From Tessaracoccus flavescens (GTDB lineage: Bacteria > Actinomycetota > Actinomycetes > Propionibacteriales > Propionibacteriaceae), in assembly GCA_020741375.1 (NCBI GenBank), contig DYZF01000100.1, positions 1 to 13,999 on the forward strand: a DNA stretch of 13,999 bases, read 5' to 3'. Below the pieces are notes generated by a model that worked only from the letters and a program-made list of their open reading frames with translations, was not told where the DNA came from and made no database searches. A program made the position numbers and the translations under genes. The stretch's first letter is position 1. Each line of letters begins with the position of its first letter. Positions 1-6,746 of this stretch are shown here, piece after piece.

Positions 1-186
1 CTGATCGTCGGCAAACGTCATCGAGGTGGCCGCCAGGCCAAGGACGGCGAGGAACGCGACGGGCGCCAGAACGCCGCGCACAATGCGCCCGCTCCTGCGA
101 TGGCTGGCGTGGCGGGCAGCAACCACCTGCACCTCGACGATGTCGGCGTCGGGGAGGCTGGGCGCTGCGCGTCGGGCGGAGACCAT
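1..186 (-). CDS. N-terminus of a membrane-anchored or exported protein (partial)
   Basis: Only the first 62 codons are in the window; the gene continues past its left edge. The ATG at 186 opens a protein with a hydrophilic, Arg-rich N-terminal stretch of about 37 residues, then a hydrophobic segment at about residues 38-55 (VRGVLAPVAFLAVLGLAATS), then an acidic start to what should be the extracytoplasmic part. This is the shape of many actinobacterial cell-wall hydrolases and single-pass membrane proteins, but no catalytic domain is visible, so no function is assigned. A weak Shine-Dalgarno (AAAGCAGG) lies just upstream, and a good promoter (TTGGCG, 17 bp, TACATT) precedes it. It is transcribed divergently from the Ig-like surface protein at 378, so both may respond to the same signal. 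Confidence 0.7.
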   Translation of the reverse strand, partial: MVSARRAAPSLPDADIVEVQVVAARHASHRRSGRIVRGVLAPVAFLAVLGLAATSMTFADDQ

Positions 187-194
187 CGAACCTG

Positions 195-216
195 CTTTCT
201 GAGAAAATCTTAGGAA
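195..216. repeat. Near-palindromic repeat, copy 1
   Basis: CTTTCTGAG, a 6-base spacer, then TTAGGAA. The arms form an imperfect inverted repeat (TTCTGAG against TTAGGAA). It lies over the predicted transcript start and leader of the minus-strand gene. The same arms recur at 262-285. It could be an operator or a leader stem; the sequence alone does not decide. Confidence 0.5.
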
Positions 217-261
217 TCCTTAATGTACGTGTTGCTGCGTCAAGCGCCAAACGGCACGCAG

Positions 262-285
262 CTTTCTGAGGTGAATTCTCAGGAA
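262..285. repeat. Near-palindromic repeat, copy 2
   Basis: CTTTCTGAG, an 8-base spacer, then TCAGGAA. The left arm is identical to that of copy 1 over nine bases, and the right arm differs by one base. It sits just upstream of the minus-strand -35 box and about 50 bases upstream of the plus-strand start, positions typical of activator or repressor sites. Confidence 0.5.
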
Positions 286-377
286 ACTGCCGGTCCGCTG
301 TTGGCCCCCAGCCTCCACTGGCTAAGCTGAATCATTGGCCAAAAACCACCACCAGTCGTCTTCGCGGGAAGGACAGT

Positions 378-1487
378 ATGCGCACCGCTATTCGCAGCCT
401 CGTGCTCATTGCTCTCGCCAGCATCCTGAGCGGCGTCGCGCTCGTCGCGTCAGGGGCTGAGGCCGCCACGCTGAACACTGATTTCGAGGTGGAGGCCGAG
501 CACATCACCGCGTCCGGAACCCTGCTGGACAGCGAGGGCAAGGCGATCAAGAAGGCCGAGATCGTGGCCAGCGTCGACGGCAAGCGCGTCGCCGCCACCG
601 AGACCCGCGGCAACGGTAGATTCGAGGTGACCGTCCCCATGCCGGGAGGCGGCACCCCCGGCACCACGTACCGCATCGAGGTGCGCTTCCCCGGCAACGA
701 CAAGTACGCCCCCGCCAGATCGCTTGCAGACTACGCGGTTCCCGGCGGCAGTAACTCCGGGGGCGGCAGCCAGCCCAGCCCGCCCGCCAAGCCGACCAAG
801 AGCGCACAGCCCACGCCCACGAGCCGGCCGAGCGCCACCGTCAGCGCCCAGCCCACCGAGACCAAGCCCGCGACCCGCGCGGCCGTTCTGGAGGTCACGC
901 CCTTACCCGCAACCGTGATCGACGACACCACCATTACGCTCAGCGGCCGCCTCACCGACGCCGACGGTGCGGGCATCGTCGGCGCAGGCATCGTCGTGTC
1001 GGACAGCCGGGGCGAAGTGACCGATTCCTACACGATCACCACGGACGGCGGCAGCTTCAGCACGTACTTCCTCGTCCCGCACGGCCTGACCGGCACTATG
1101 CCGGTGACGCTCAGCTTCACCGGCAGCGAGGTCATCTTGCCGGCCTCCAAGACCGTGACCACCACCGTGGAGTCGCTTCCGGTGGCAAGCGACTCCCCAA
1201 CCGCCACTCCGACGGCGACCGCCACCGCCACCGAAACCGCCACCGCCACCGCCGAGCCCACCCCCAGCCCCTCGGAAAGCGCCGAGGCATCCAACGCCGT
1301 CGACGCCCAATTGCCGTCGCAGCCGTGGTTCCTCTTGTCGCTTATCGGCGTGGGCGGCCTGGCCCTGATCACGGTGGCCACGTTGGTGTTCCGAGGCTTC
1401 AACGCCCCGAAGCCGGAAGTGGTGGGCCGCCGCTCAGCCGAGCCGGGCGGCCTGGATTTCCTTGACGAGGAACTCCGCGAAGATTAG
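378..1487 (+). CDS. Secreted, membrane-anchored Ig-like stalk protein
   Basis: The protein has 369 residues. A Sec signal peptide covers about residues 1-29 (hydrophobic core, then SGAEA before the likely cut). Domain order: Ig-like beta-sandwich at ~32-120, Ser/Pro/Thr linker at ~122-168, second Ig-like domain at ~170-266, Thr/Ala/Pro linker at ~267-312, membrane helix at ~317-338, and a short charged cytoplasmic tail ending FLDEELRED. Both Ig-like domains carry the 'GxLxDxxGxxIxxAxI' type of strand pattern seen in carboxypeptidase-regulatory-like or bacterial Ig folds. There is no LPXTG sortase signal and no catalytic motif, so it is probably a surface-exposed structural or adhesive protein tethered by its C-terminal helix. 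The ATG at 378 follows AAGGA (369-373) at 4 bases. Its stop (TAG) overlaps the opposite-strand stop (TTA) of the next gene. Confidence 0.8.
   Translation: MRTAIRSLVLIALASILSGVALVASGAEAATLNTDFEVEAEHITASGTLLDSEGKAIKKAEIVASVDGKRVAATETRGNGRFEVTVPMPGGGTPGTTYRIEVRFPGNDKYAPARSLADYAVPGGSNSGGGSQPSPPAKPTKSAQPTPTSRPSATVSAQPTETKPATRAAVLEVTPLPATVIDDTTITLSGRLTDADGAGIVGAGIVVSDSRGEVTDSYTITTDGGSFSTYFLVPHGLTGTMPVTLSFTGSEVILPASKTVTTTVESLPVASDSPTATPTATATATETATATAEPTPSPSESAEASNAVDAQLPSQPWFLLSLIGVGGLALITVATLVFRGFNAPKPEVVGRRSAEPGGLDFLDEELRED
1218..1253 (+). repeat. Hexanucleotide tandem repeat (ACCGCC, six units)
   Basis: Six consecutive 6-mers, five ACCGCC and one ACCGAA, encode alternating Thr-Ala/Glu in the wall-spanning linker of the Ig-like protein. 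Unit gain or loss would keep the reading frame and change linker length, so it is a candidate length-variable site. Confidence 0.75.
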
Positions 1488-2089
1488 GCCTCTTGCCGCT
1501 TCTCGACGGCGATGAACGAGCCGCAGCGGTCGCGCAGGCTCGTCAGGGAACCACCGGCGAACGCGTCGCCGAGCAACGTGGAATCGATGCACACCGCCTG
1601 CGCCCCGGCCTTGAGCCACTCCCCCGCGGCGTAGGCACCGATGCCGCCCATCGGGATGGCCCGATCCACCAGGCCGAGCTCGGTCAGCCGCGCCGCGAGC
1701 GCATGGCCCACGACGTCGGCCGGATAGATGAGGGCGCCGGCGGCGCTGGGTGCGGCGTACACCGCCCGCACCTCGGTGGGCGTCATGGCGGCGAGGTAAC
1801 AGGGAACGTCACCGGTCGCGGCCGCGACCTCGTCGTCGGCCACATCCGCCAGCACGAACGTCGCGCCAGCCTCGACGGCGCCCGCCGCCTGCTCCGCGGT
1901 GCCCACGCGCAGCGCGCCGAAGGTGGCGCGTCGGCCGAAGATCATGACGACGTCGCGGAACGCTTCAGCCCCGGCCGGCAGCGCAAATCTGGTGAATCCC
2001 TCCTGAATCAACACCTCGACGGCGCCGACGTAGTCGTCGAGGCTGGCGGTGGGGACACAGACGATGAGGCCGCGCACGGGTGAGGTCAT
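1484..2089 (-). CDS. KDPG-aldolase-fold protein lacking catalytic residues
   Basis: 201 residues, the normal length of the KDPG/KHG aldolase family (Eda), a TIM barrel that cleaves 2-keto-3-deoxy-6-phosphogluconate. Family landmarks are visible: the GT turn at ~63-64, the EAGATFVLAD strand at ~73-82, the YPAD segment at 122-125 and the GGI phosphate-binding loop at 148-150. Aligned by eye with E. coli Eda, however, the catalytic Glu45 position is Ala36, Arg49 is Gly40, and the Schiff-base Lys133 (in KFFPA) is Leu120 (in LIYPA). Normal aldolase activity is therefore unlikely. It may be a pseudoenzyme, a sugar-phosphate sensor or an enzyme of another chemistry. The ATG at 2089 is preferred to the in-frame one at 2161 because family homology begins there. 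It has no Shine-Dalgarno, but CAAGAT (2100-2095) could be a -10 for a leaderless message. It is divergent from the transporter gene and convergent with the Ig-like gene, overlapping it by 4 bp. Confidence 0.75.
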   Translation of the reverse strand: MTSPVRGLIVCVPTASLDDYVGAVEVLIQEGFTRFALPAGAEAFRDVVMIFGRRATFGALRVGTAEQAAGAVEAGATFVLADVADDEVAAATGDVPCYLAAMTPTEVRAVYAAPSAAGALIYPADVVGHALAARLTELGLVDRAIPMGGIGAYAAGEWLKAGAQAVCIDSTLLGDAFAGGSLTSLRDRCGSFIAVEKRQEA

Positions 2090-2146
2090 GGGCCAATCTT
2101 GCCCCACGACGATGAACGTTCCGCGCGCGACCAGCCGTGCGCCGAG

Positions 2147-2152
2147 TACTGT
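2147..2152 (+). promoter_or_regulatory. -10 box for a leaderless niaP-like transcript
   Basis: TACTGT fits TANNNT and ends 7 bases before the ATG at 2160. No Shine-Dalgarno lies upstream of that ATG. The spacing predicts transcription starting at or next to the A of the start codon. No good -35 box was found. Confidence 0.4.
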
Positions 2153-2159
2153 TCGCCCC

Positions 2160-3533
2160 ATGTCTGGATTCCTGACTCGCGCTCAACGCCTCGACGAGCT
2201 CCCCTACACGCGCAAGCACAACAAGCTGCTGTTCGGTTCTGGCGTCGGCTGGGCGCTGGATGCCATGGACATCGGGCTGATCTCGTTCATCATGGTGGCC
2301 GTCGGAGCCGAGTGGGGCTACAAGACCGGCGATTTCGAGCTCTCCGCGCTCAGCTCGATCGGCTTCGTCGGCATGGCACTCGGCGCCTCGCTGGGCGGCC
2401 TGCTGGCCGACAAGATCGGCCGTCGCCAGGTGTTCGCGCTGACGCTGCTCGTTTACGGCATCGCCACGGGCCTGTCCGCGCTGTCCACCGGCATCATCGT
2501 GCTGATCATCTTCCGCTTCATCGTCGGCCTTGGCCTGGGCGCCGAGCTGCCGGTTGCATCGACGCTGGTCAGTGAGTTCGCGCCGCGGAAGATCCGTGGT
2601 CGCGTCGTGGTGGCGCTCGAATCCTTCTGGGCGGTCGGCTGGCTGGCCGCCGCCACCATCGGCTACTTCATCGTCCCCATGGAGAACGGCTGGCGCTGGG
2701 CGCTGGCGCTGGGCGCGATCCCCGCCGTCTGGTCGCTGATCATCCGCTACGGCCTGCCCGAATCCGTCCGCTTCCTCGAAGGCAAGGGGCGCCACGCCGA
2801 GGCTGAGGCGATCGTCACCGACTTCGAACAGTCCGCCGGCGTCGTCACCCCCGACGAGCGCAAGGCCCCCGACACCGACGAGGTGGTCGCCAACACCACC
2901 ACCCGCAAGGACCTCTGGGGCGACCGGTTCCGCGTGCGCACCATCTCCCTGTGGCTGGTCTGGTTCGGCATCAACTTCGCCTACTACGGCGCGTTCATCT
3001 GGATCCCGTCACTGCTGGTCAGCAACGGCATGGCCATGGTGCGCTCGTTCCAGTTCACGCTGTTCATGACGCTGGCCCAGCTGCCCGGCTACCTCGTCGC
3101 CGCCATCTTGGTAGAGGTCTGGGGCCGACGAGCCACGCTGGTCACGTTCCTCGGCGGCTCCGTGTTGGGCGCCGTCGCGTTCGGCATGGCACCGCAGATC
3201 GTCGCGGCCGTGTCCGACGGCAGCGCGGCCGCCACCTACGGCATCACGCTCGCGGCCGGCTGCGTCCTGTCCTTCTTCAACCTGGGTGCGTGGGGCGCGC
3301 TGTACGCGCTGACGCCCGAGGTATATCCGACGGCGATGCGCGCCACCGGCTCCGGTGCGGCGACGGCGTTCGGCCGCGTGGCCGCCATGCTGGCTCCGCT
3401 GCTCGTTCCCGTGATCGTGCTGTCCGCCGGCCAAACGGTGCTGTTCATCATTCTGGGCGCCATGTTCGCGATGGCGATGGTGGCCGCTTGGTTCCTGCCC
3501 GAGTACACCGACAAGGCGCTCGAGGAGGCCTGA
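2160..3533 (+). CDS. niaP: NiaP-like MFS transporter (probable nicotinate/niacin uptake)
   Basis: A 457-residue, 12-helix major facilitator. From memory of B. subtilis NiaP (YceI), long stretches agree nearly word for word: W-LDAMDIG near residue 35, GLLADKIGRR (MFS motif A) after helix 2, GLGLGAELPVASTLVSE, ESFWAVGWLAAA, then in the second half MTLAQLPGY, LSFFNLGAWG, LTPEVYPTAMRATGSG and AAFGR-like motifs. NiaP imports niacin for NAD salvage. Related metabolite:H+ symporters carry aromatic acids, so the substrate is inferred. The start is the ATG at 2160, where homology begins (MSGFLTRAQR). An upstream in-frame ATG at 2049 would add residues overlapping the divergent gene. No NAD-salvage genes are nearby, so context does not confirm the substrate. 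It converges on the vanZ-like gene with 2 bp between the stops. Confidence 0.8.
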   Translation: MSGFLTRAQRLDELPYTRKHNKLLFGSGVGWALDAMDIGLISFIMVAVGAEWGYKTGDFELSALSSIGFVGMALGASLGGLLADKIGRRQVFALTLLVYGIATGLSALSTGIIVLIIFRFIVGLGLGAELPVASTLVSEFAPRKIRGRVVVALESFWAVGWLAAATIGYFIVPMENGWRWALALGAIPAVWSLIIRYGLPESVRFLEGKGRHAEAEAIVTDFEQSAGVVTPDERKAPDTDEVVANTTTRKDLWGDRFRVRTISLWLVWFGINFAYYGAFIWIPSLLVSNGMAMVRSFQFTLFMTLAQLPGYLVAAILVEVWGRRATLVTFLGGSVLGAVAFGMAPQIVAAVSDGSAAATYGITLAAGCVLSFFNLGAWGALYALTPEVYPTAMRATGSGAATAFGRVAAMLAPLLVPVIVLSAGQTVLFIILGAMFAMAMVAAWFLPEYTDKALEEA

Positions 3534-3535
3534 GC

Positions 3536-3964
3536 CTAGGCCACCTCGCGTCGCTCAGCCCGGAGGGCGAGGCGTTCGTTGACCGCGTGGGAAAGCCACG
3601 CCCCCAAGAACGCGCCCGCCGTGTTGGTGATCAGATCGGCCAGCGACGCGTCGCGCAGCAGGTTGAACTGGATGGCCTCGACGCTCGCCGAGAGCGCGAA
3701 ACCCGCAACCGCCCACAGCCACCAGGGCAACCGAGGGAACGCGAGGCCCGCCAGCAGCGCGAACGGCAGCAGCATGGCGGTGTTGAGGGCGACGTCCATG
3801 TCGTCCGGCGTGATGGGGAATCCGAGGCGCCGGAACTGCGTCCAGATCCACACCACGAGGCGATTGACGGTCCAGCCGTCAGCGATCGCCACGAGCCACG
3901 TCAGCGGCACCGCACCGGCCAGCAAGGTCAGCAGCGGTAGCCACCGCACACGGGGCCGGCTCAC
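3536..3964 (-). CDS. VanZ-family membrane protein
   Basis: 142 residues with about four hydrophobic helices. The VanZ signature region is present: DVALNTAMLLPFALL, then SASVEAIQF in helix 3 and SLADLITNTAGAFLGAWL in helix 4, the conserved Asn/Glu/Asp positions of the family. VanZ proteins are small integral membrane proteins whose biochemical activity is not settled; some raise teicoplanin tolerance. The GTG start overlaps the LCP stop codon as GTGA (4 bp), so translation is probably coupled and the two form one operon. Pairing with an LCP ligase suggests a cell-wall or surface-glycopolymer role, which is inference. Confidence 0.85.
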   Translation of the reverse strand: MSRPRVRWLPLLTLLAGAVPLTWLVAIADGWTVNRLVVWIWTQFRRLGFPITPDDMDVALNTAMLLPFALLAGLAFPRLPWWLWAVAGFALSASVEAIQFNLLRDASLADLITNTAGAFLGAWLSHAVNERLALRAERREVA

Positions 3965-5049
3965 TCCGGAGGCTCAACCTCGCCGAGCTGATCCTGACCC
4001 TCCGCCTGATGCTTGACGTAGTACTCCTCCATGGTGTCGCCGGCCAGCGCCGCCGACAGCTCAGCGAGGGCGGGCTCGTCGACGACGTCCACGGACTGGC
4101 CTTGGATGGTGGCGAAGCCCTTGATCGGGGCCTGAAGGAGGCGGACGCCGTCGGTGCCGGTGATGCGCATCTGCGAGGCGAGGTCGGCGATGTAGCCGGT
4201 GGTCATGCCCTCGTCGACGCTCATGGAATCGGCGAACTTGCCGACAACATCGCTGAACTTGGCCGGGTTGGCGATGGTCTCCGGGGTGGCCACCTGGCGG
4301 ATGATCGACTTGACGACGCTGCGCTGGCGGTAGGCGCGCGACAGGTCGCCATTGGGCAGGTTCTTGCGTTCTCGGACGTAGACGAGGGCACGTTCACCTG
4401 AGATCGTGATCTCTCCGGCCTCGAAGGTGTGGCCGTTGCTGCTGGACGCCCACGGGTTGTTCACGGTGACGCCGCCGAGGGCGTCCGTGAGCTTGATGAA
4501 ACCCTCGAAATCGATCTGCGCCGTGTGGTCCATGCGAACCCCGGTCAGCTGCTCCAGCGTACGGACGGTGAGCGCGGGGCCGCCGTAGGCGTAGGCCGCG
4601 TTGATCTTGGCCTTGCCGCGACCGGGGATCTCCACCCACATGTCGCGCGGGAACGAGATGAGGTAGACGTGCTGGCGGTCGCCGCTGACATGGGCAACCA
4701 TGAGCGAATCGGAGCGGCCGCCGTCGCCCTCGCCGCGGGAGTCTGAGCCCAGCAGAACGAAGTTGACCGGAGCCTTGCCTTCCTTCTCGCCGGGCGCGAC
4801 GGGCTTCGGCTTGGCAGCTTCGGGACGCCCCGCGTAGTCAACCGGGTTGAGATCCGGCTGCCTGTCGATGGAGTTGATCGCGCTGAGTCCGCGGCCCACG
4901 TAGAACGCGCCGATGCCGAGCGCCAGAACGAGGACTGCCACACAGGCCATCAGCAGGAAGAAGCCAGCCCCTCGCTTCTTCTTGCGCCGTGGAGTGACCT
5001 CATCGTCCATGAGGTCCAGACCTTCGTCATAACGTGCCATGCGCACCAT
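3961..5049 (-). CDS. LytR-CpsA-Psr (LCP) family cell-wall glycopolymer ligase
   Basis: 362 residues. A cytoplasmic N-terminus rich in Lys/Arg (~22-29) is followed by one membrane helix at ~30-50, then the extracytoplasmic LCP domain. LCP motifs are in order: NFVLLGSDSR, GRSDSLMVAHV, VYLISFPRDMWVEIPG, KINAAYAYGGP, EGFIKLTDALGGVTVNN, ALVYVRERK and an RQRSVVKSI segment. The Arg and Asp residues of the DSR, RSD and FPRD motifs, which bind the polyprenyl pyrophosphate, are present. These enzymes transfer lipid-linked glycopolymers (teichoic acid or arabinogalactan type) to peptidoglycan. The ATG at 5049 is chosen because GGAGG (5059-5055) lies 5 bases upstream. The ATG at 5040 is a possible alternative. 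It is first in an operon with the VanZ-like gene and divergent from the YgjV-like gene. Confidence 0.92.
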   Translation of the reverse strand: MVRMARYDEGLDLMDDEVTPRRKKKRGAGFFLLMACVAVLVLALGIGAFYVGRGLSAINSIDRQPDLNPVDYAGRPEAAKPKPVAPGEKEGKAPVNFVLLGSDSRGEGDGGRSDSLMVAHVSGDRQHVYLISFPRDMWVEIPGRGKAKINAAYAYGGPALTVRTLEQLTGVRMDHTAQIDFEGFIKLTDALGGVTVNNPWASSSNGHTFEAGEITISGERALVYVRERKNLPNGDLSRAYRQRSVVKSIIRQVATPETIANPAKFSDVVGKFADSMSVDEGMTTGYIADLASQMRITGTDGVRLLQAPIKGFATIQGQSVDVVDEPALAELSAALAGDTMEEYYVKHQAEGQDQLGEVEPPE

Positions 5050-5085
5050 TGTCCCCTCCAAGCCCACGGGAACCAACTGCGACTC

Positions 5086-5091
5086 GGTATG
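5086..5091 (+). promoter_or_regulatory. Probable -10 box of the YgjV-GNAT gene
   Basis: TATGCT fits TANNNT and lies 28 bases before the ATG at 5120. No convincing -35 box was seen at 16-18 bp. Confidence 0.35.
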
Positions 5092-5119
5092 CTCACCCAA
5101 CCGTCGTAGGAGATCCGAG

Positions 5120-5722
5120 ATGAACTGGACTGAAGTCGTAGGTTATGTGGCCTCTGCCCTGATCGTGTTGTCGTTCGCGATGAGCTCGATCGTCAAGATC
5201 CGAACCATCTCGCTGGTGGGCTCGGCGATCTACGTGGTGTACGGCTTCCTGATCGGCTCGATCCCCATCATGTTGGCCAACGGCACCATCGTGATCTTCC
5301 ACTGCATCGCGCTGTGGCGGGAGTTCAACAAGAAGACGCCCCTAGGCGCCACCCCGATCGCCCCGGACGCCCCGTTCCTCACCGATTTCCTGAACAGCCA
5401 CCTCGCCGACATCCGCAAGCATCAGCCCGAGTTCGAGGATTCGCCGTCGGACACGGCCTTCGTCCTCATGCGCGACGGCATGCCTGCGGGCGCCGTCATG
5501 GGGCAACGCGACGGGGAGACACTCAACCTCACGCTCGATTACGTGCTGCCCGCCTACCGCGATTCCCAGCTGGGCAAATGGATCTACGGCGACGGCAAGT
5601 CCGTGCTGCGCGATCACGGGATCCGACGCGTGGCCGCCTCCCCGCGCACGGCCGGGCACCGCACCTACCTGCAGGGTGTGGGCTTCGCGGAGGCCGACGG
5701 GGTGCTCGCCAAGTCGCTCTGA
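5120..5722 (+). CDS. YgjV-like membrane domain fused to a GNAT-like domain
   Basis: 200 residues. Residues ~1-68 form two or three helices in the pattern of the YgjV inner-membrane family: GYVASALIVLSFAMSSIVKIR, then LVGSAIYVVYGFLIGSIPI, then an ANGTIVIFHCIAL helix. Residues ~85-200 are soluble and read like an acetyltransferase (GNAT) core: FVLMRDGMPAGAVMG as strands 2-3, LDYVLPAYRDSQLGKWIY as the strand 4/motif A acetyl-CoA loop, and a C-terminal YLQGVGFAEADG strand. Substrate is unknown. ATG at 5120 is set by AGGAGA (5108-5113) with a 6-base spacer. It stands alone, divergent from the LCP operon. The membrane-family call is firmer than the acetyltransferase call, because motif A is degenerate. 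Confidence 0.75.
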   Translation: MNWTEVVGYVASALIVLSFAMSSIVKIRTISLVGSAIYVVYGFLIGSIPIMLANGTIVIFHCIALWREFNKKTPLGATPIAPDAPFLTDFLNSHLADIRKHQPEFEDSPSDTAFVLMRDGMPAGAVMGQRDGETLNLTLDYVLPAYRDSQLGKWIYGDGKSVLRDHGIRRVAASPRTAGHRTYLQGVGFAEADGVLAKSL

Positions 5723-5817
5723 CTGCACGTTTGGCCCGGCTGCTGTCTGCCTGGGAAGGGCGGCCGGTAGCCTGAGCGATGGCTCGTTCGAGCCGTCCTG
5801 ATTTCGACGGAGGATGC

Positions 5818-6717
5818 ATGGGCGCAACGTTGGCGATCGACGCCGGCCAGACCGGGATCAAGCTGACGCTGGTGGGCGGAGACACCGAGTTCACCGCGGT
5901 GTACCCGGGCTTGCAGACGCACCATCCCGTGCTCCCGCAGCTGGCGGCCGCCATCCGCCTCGCCGCCGCAGAGGTGGCCTTCGACGAGGTGGCCATCGGC
6001 ACCACCGGCCTCACGTCGTCGGAGCATGACGCCTCCGCGCTGCACGCGCTCGTCGCCGACCTCGACATCGCCCGCGTGCTGCTGGCGCATGACTCGATCA
6101 CCAGCTACCTCGGCGCGCTCGGCAACCGCGACGGCGTCGTCGTGGCGGCCGGCACCGGCTCCATCATCTTGGGCAGAGGGCCGGAGCGGCTGGCGCGCGT
6201 CGACGGCTGGGGTCACCTGCTGGGCGACGGCGGCAGCGGCTACTGGATCGGGCGCGAGGCGCTCAAGGCCGTGCTGGAAGCGTTCGACGGCCGCGGGCCG
6301 GAGACGGCGCTCACCGACGTGGCCGTGGCGGAGTTCCCGCGGCTCGACGACGCCTACACGGAGATTCAGGGGTCGCCGGATCGGGTGTCGCGGATCGCGA
6401 AGTACGCGGCCGCCGTCGCCCGCCTGTCCACCACCGACGAGATGGCGGCCCGGATCTCCCGCGACGCAGGTCGCGAGCTGGCCCGCTCCGCGGTCGCGGC
6501 GGCGCGCGTCGTGGGGCTCGAGGCGCCAGCGGTCGCGTTGATCGGCGGCGTTTTCCGGTCTGAAGCCGTCCACGCTGCGTGCGTGGCGGCCCTCCGCGAG
6601 ACCCTCCCGTTGTGCGAGATCGTGTCGGAAGCCGGCGACGGCATCGACGGCGCAGCCACGCTCCCCGCCGTCGATCCCACCAGCCCGCTGGGCGCACGAA
6701 TCTCCCGCTCCCGCTAA
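5818..6717 (+). CDS. BadF/BadG/BcrA-family ATPase, probable N-acetylhexosamine kinase
   Basis: 299 residues of the ASKHA fold. Motifs: phosphate-1 loop AIDAGQTGIK (6-15), GTTGL (61-65), HDS (91-93) with Asp92 as the likely catalytic base, phosphate-2 AAGTGSI (110-116), and the family hallmark GWGHLLGDGGSGYWIGREA (130-148). This set is typical of N-acetylglucosamine kinases in the BadF group rather than benzoyl-CoA reductase activators, since the cluster-binding Cys pairs are absent. It probably phosphorylates an amino sugar in the cytoplasm; the exact sugar is unproven. ATG at 5818 follows GGAGG (5809-5813) by 4 bases. The in-frame ATG at 5779 is upstream of the homology. The esterase gene follows after 29 bp, probably in the same operon. 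TAGCCT (5768-5773) is a possible -10. Confidence 0.82.
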   Translation: MGATLAIDAGQTGIKLTLVGGDTEFTAVYPGLQTHHPVLPQLAAAIRLAAAEVAFDEVAIGTTGLTSSEHDASALHALVADLDIARVLLAHDSITSYLGALGNRDGVVVAAGTGSIILGRGPERLARVDGWGHLLGDGGSGYWIGREALKAVLEAFDGRGPETALTDVAVAEFPRLDDAYTEIQGSPDRVSRIAKYAAAVARLSTTDEMAARISRDAGRELARSAVAAARVVGLEAPAVALIGGVFRSEAVHAACVAALRETLPLCEIVSEAGDGIDGAATLPAVDPTSPLGARISRSR

Positions 6718-6746
6718 CTCCCCCGATCCCCAGAAAGGACCCTCCC

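Larger units (their letters stand above)
187..377. promoter_or_regulatory. Divergent promoter region between two envelope-protein genes
   Basis: This 191-bp gap holds promoters in both directions. Minus strand: -35 TTGGCG (250-245), 17-bp spacer, -10 TACATT (227-222), predicting a transcript start near 215. Plus strand: -35 TTGGCC (301-306), 16-bp spacer, -10 TAAGCT (323-328), predicting a start near 335. Each box matches the housekeeping consensus at about four of six positions. The region also contains two copies of a near-palindrome, listed separately. No known riboswitch could be recognised in either leader. Confidence 0.5.

Noticed and set aside
187..377. Possible c-di-AMP (ydaO) riboswitch in the leader of the minus-strand envelope gene
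   Set aside because: Such riboswitches often precede actinobacterial cell-wall hydrolases and a GGAGGCTGGGGGCC stretch is suggestive, but the other conserved segments and pairing could not be found, and that stretch lies upstream of the predicted transcript start.
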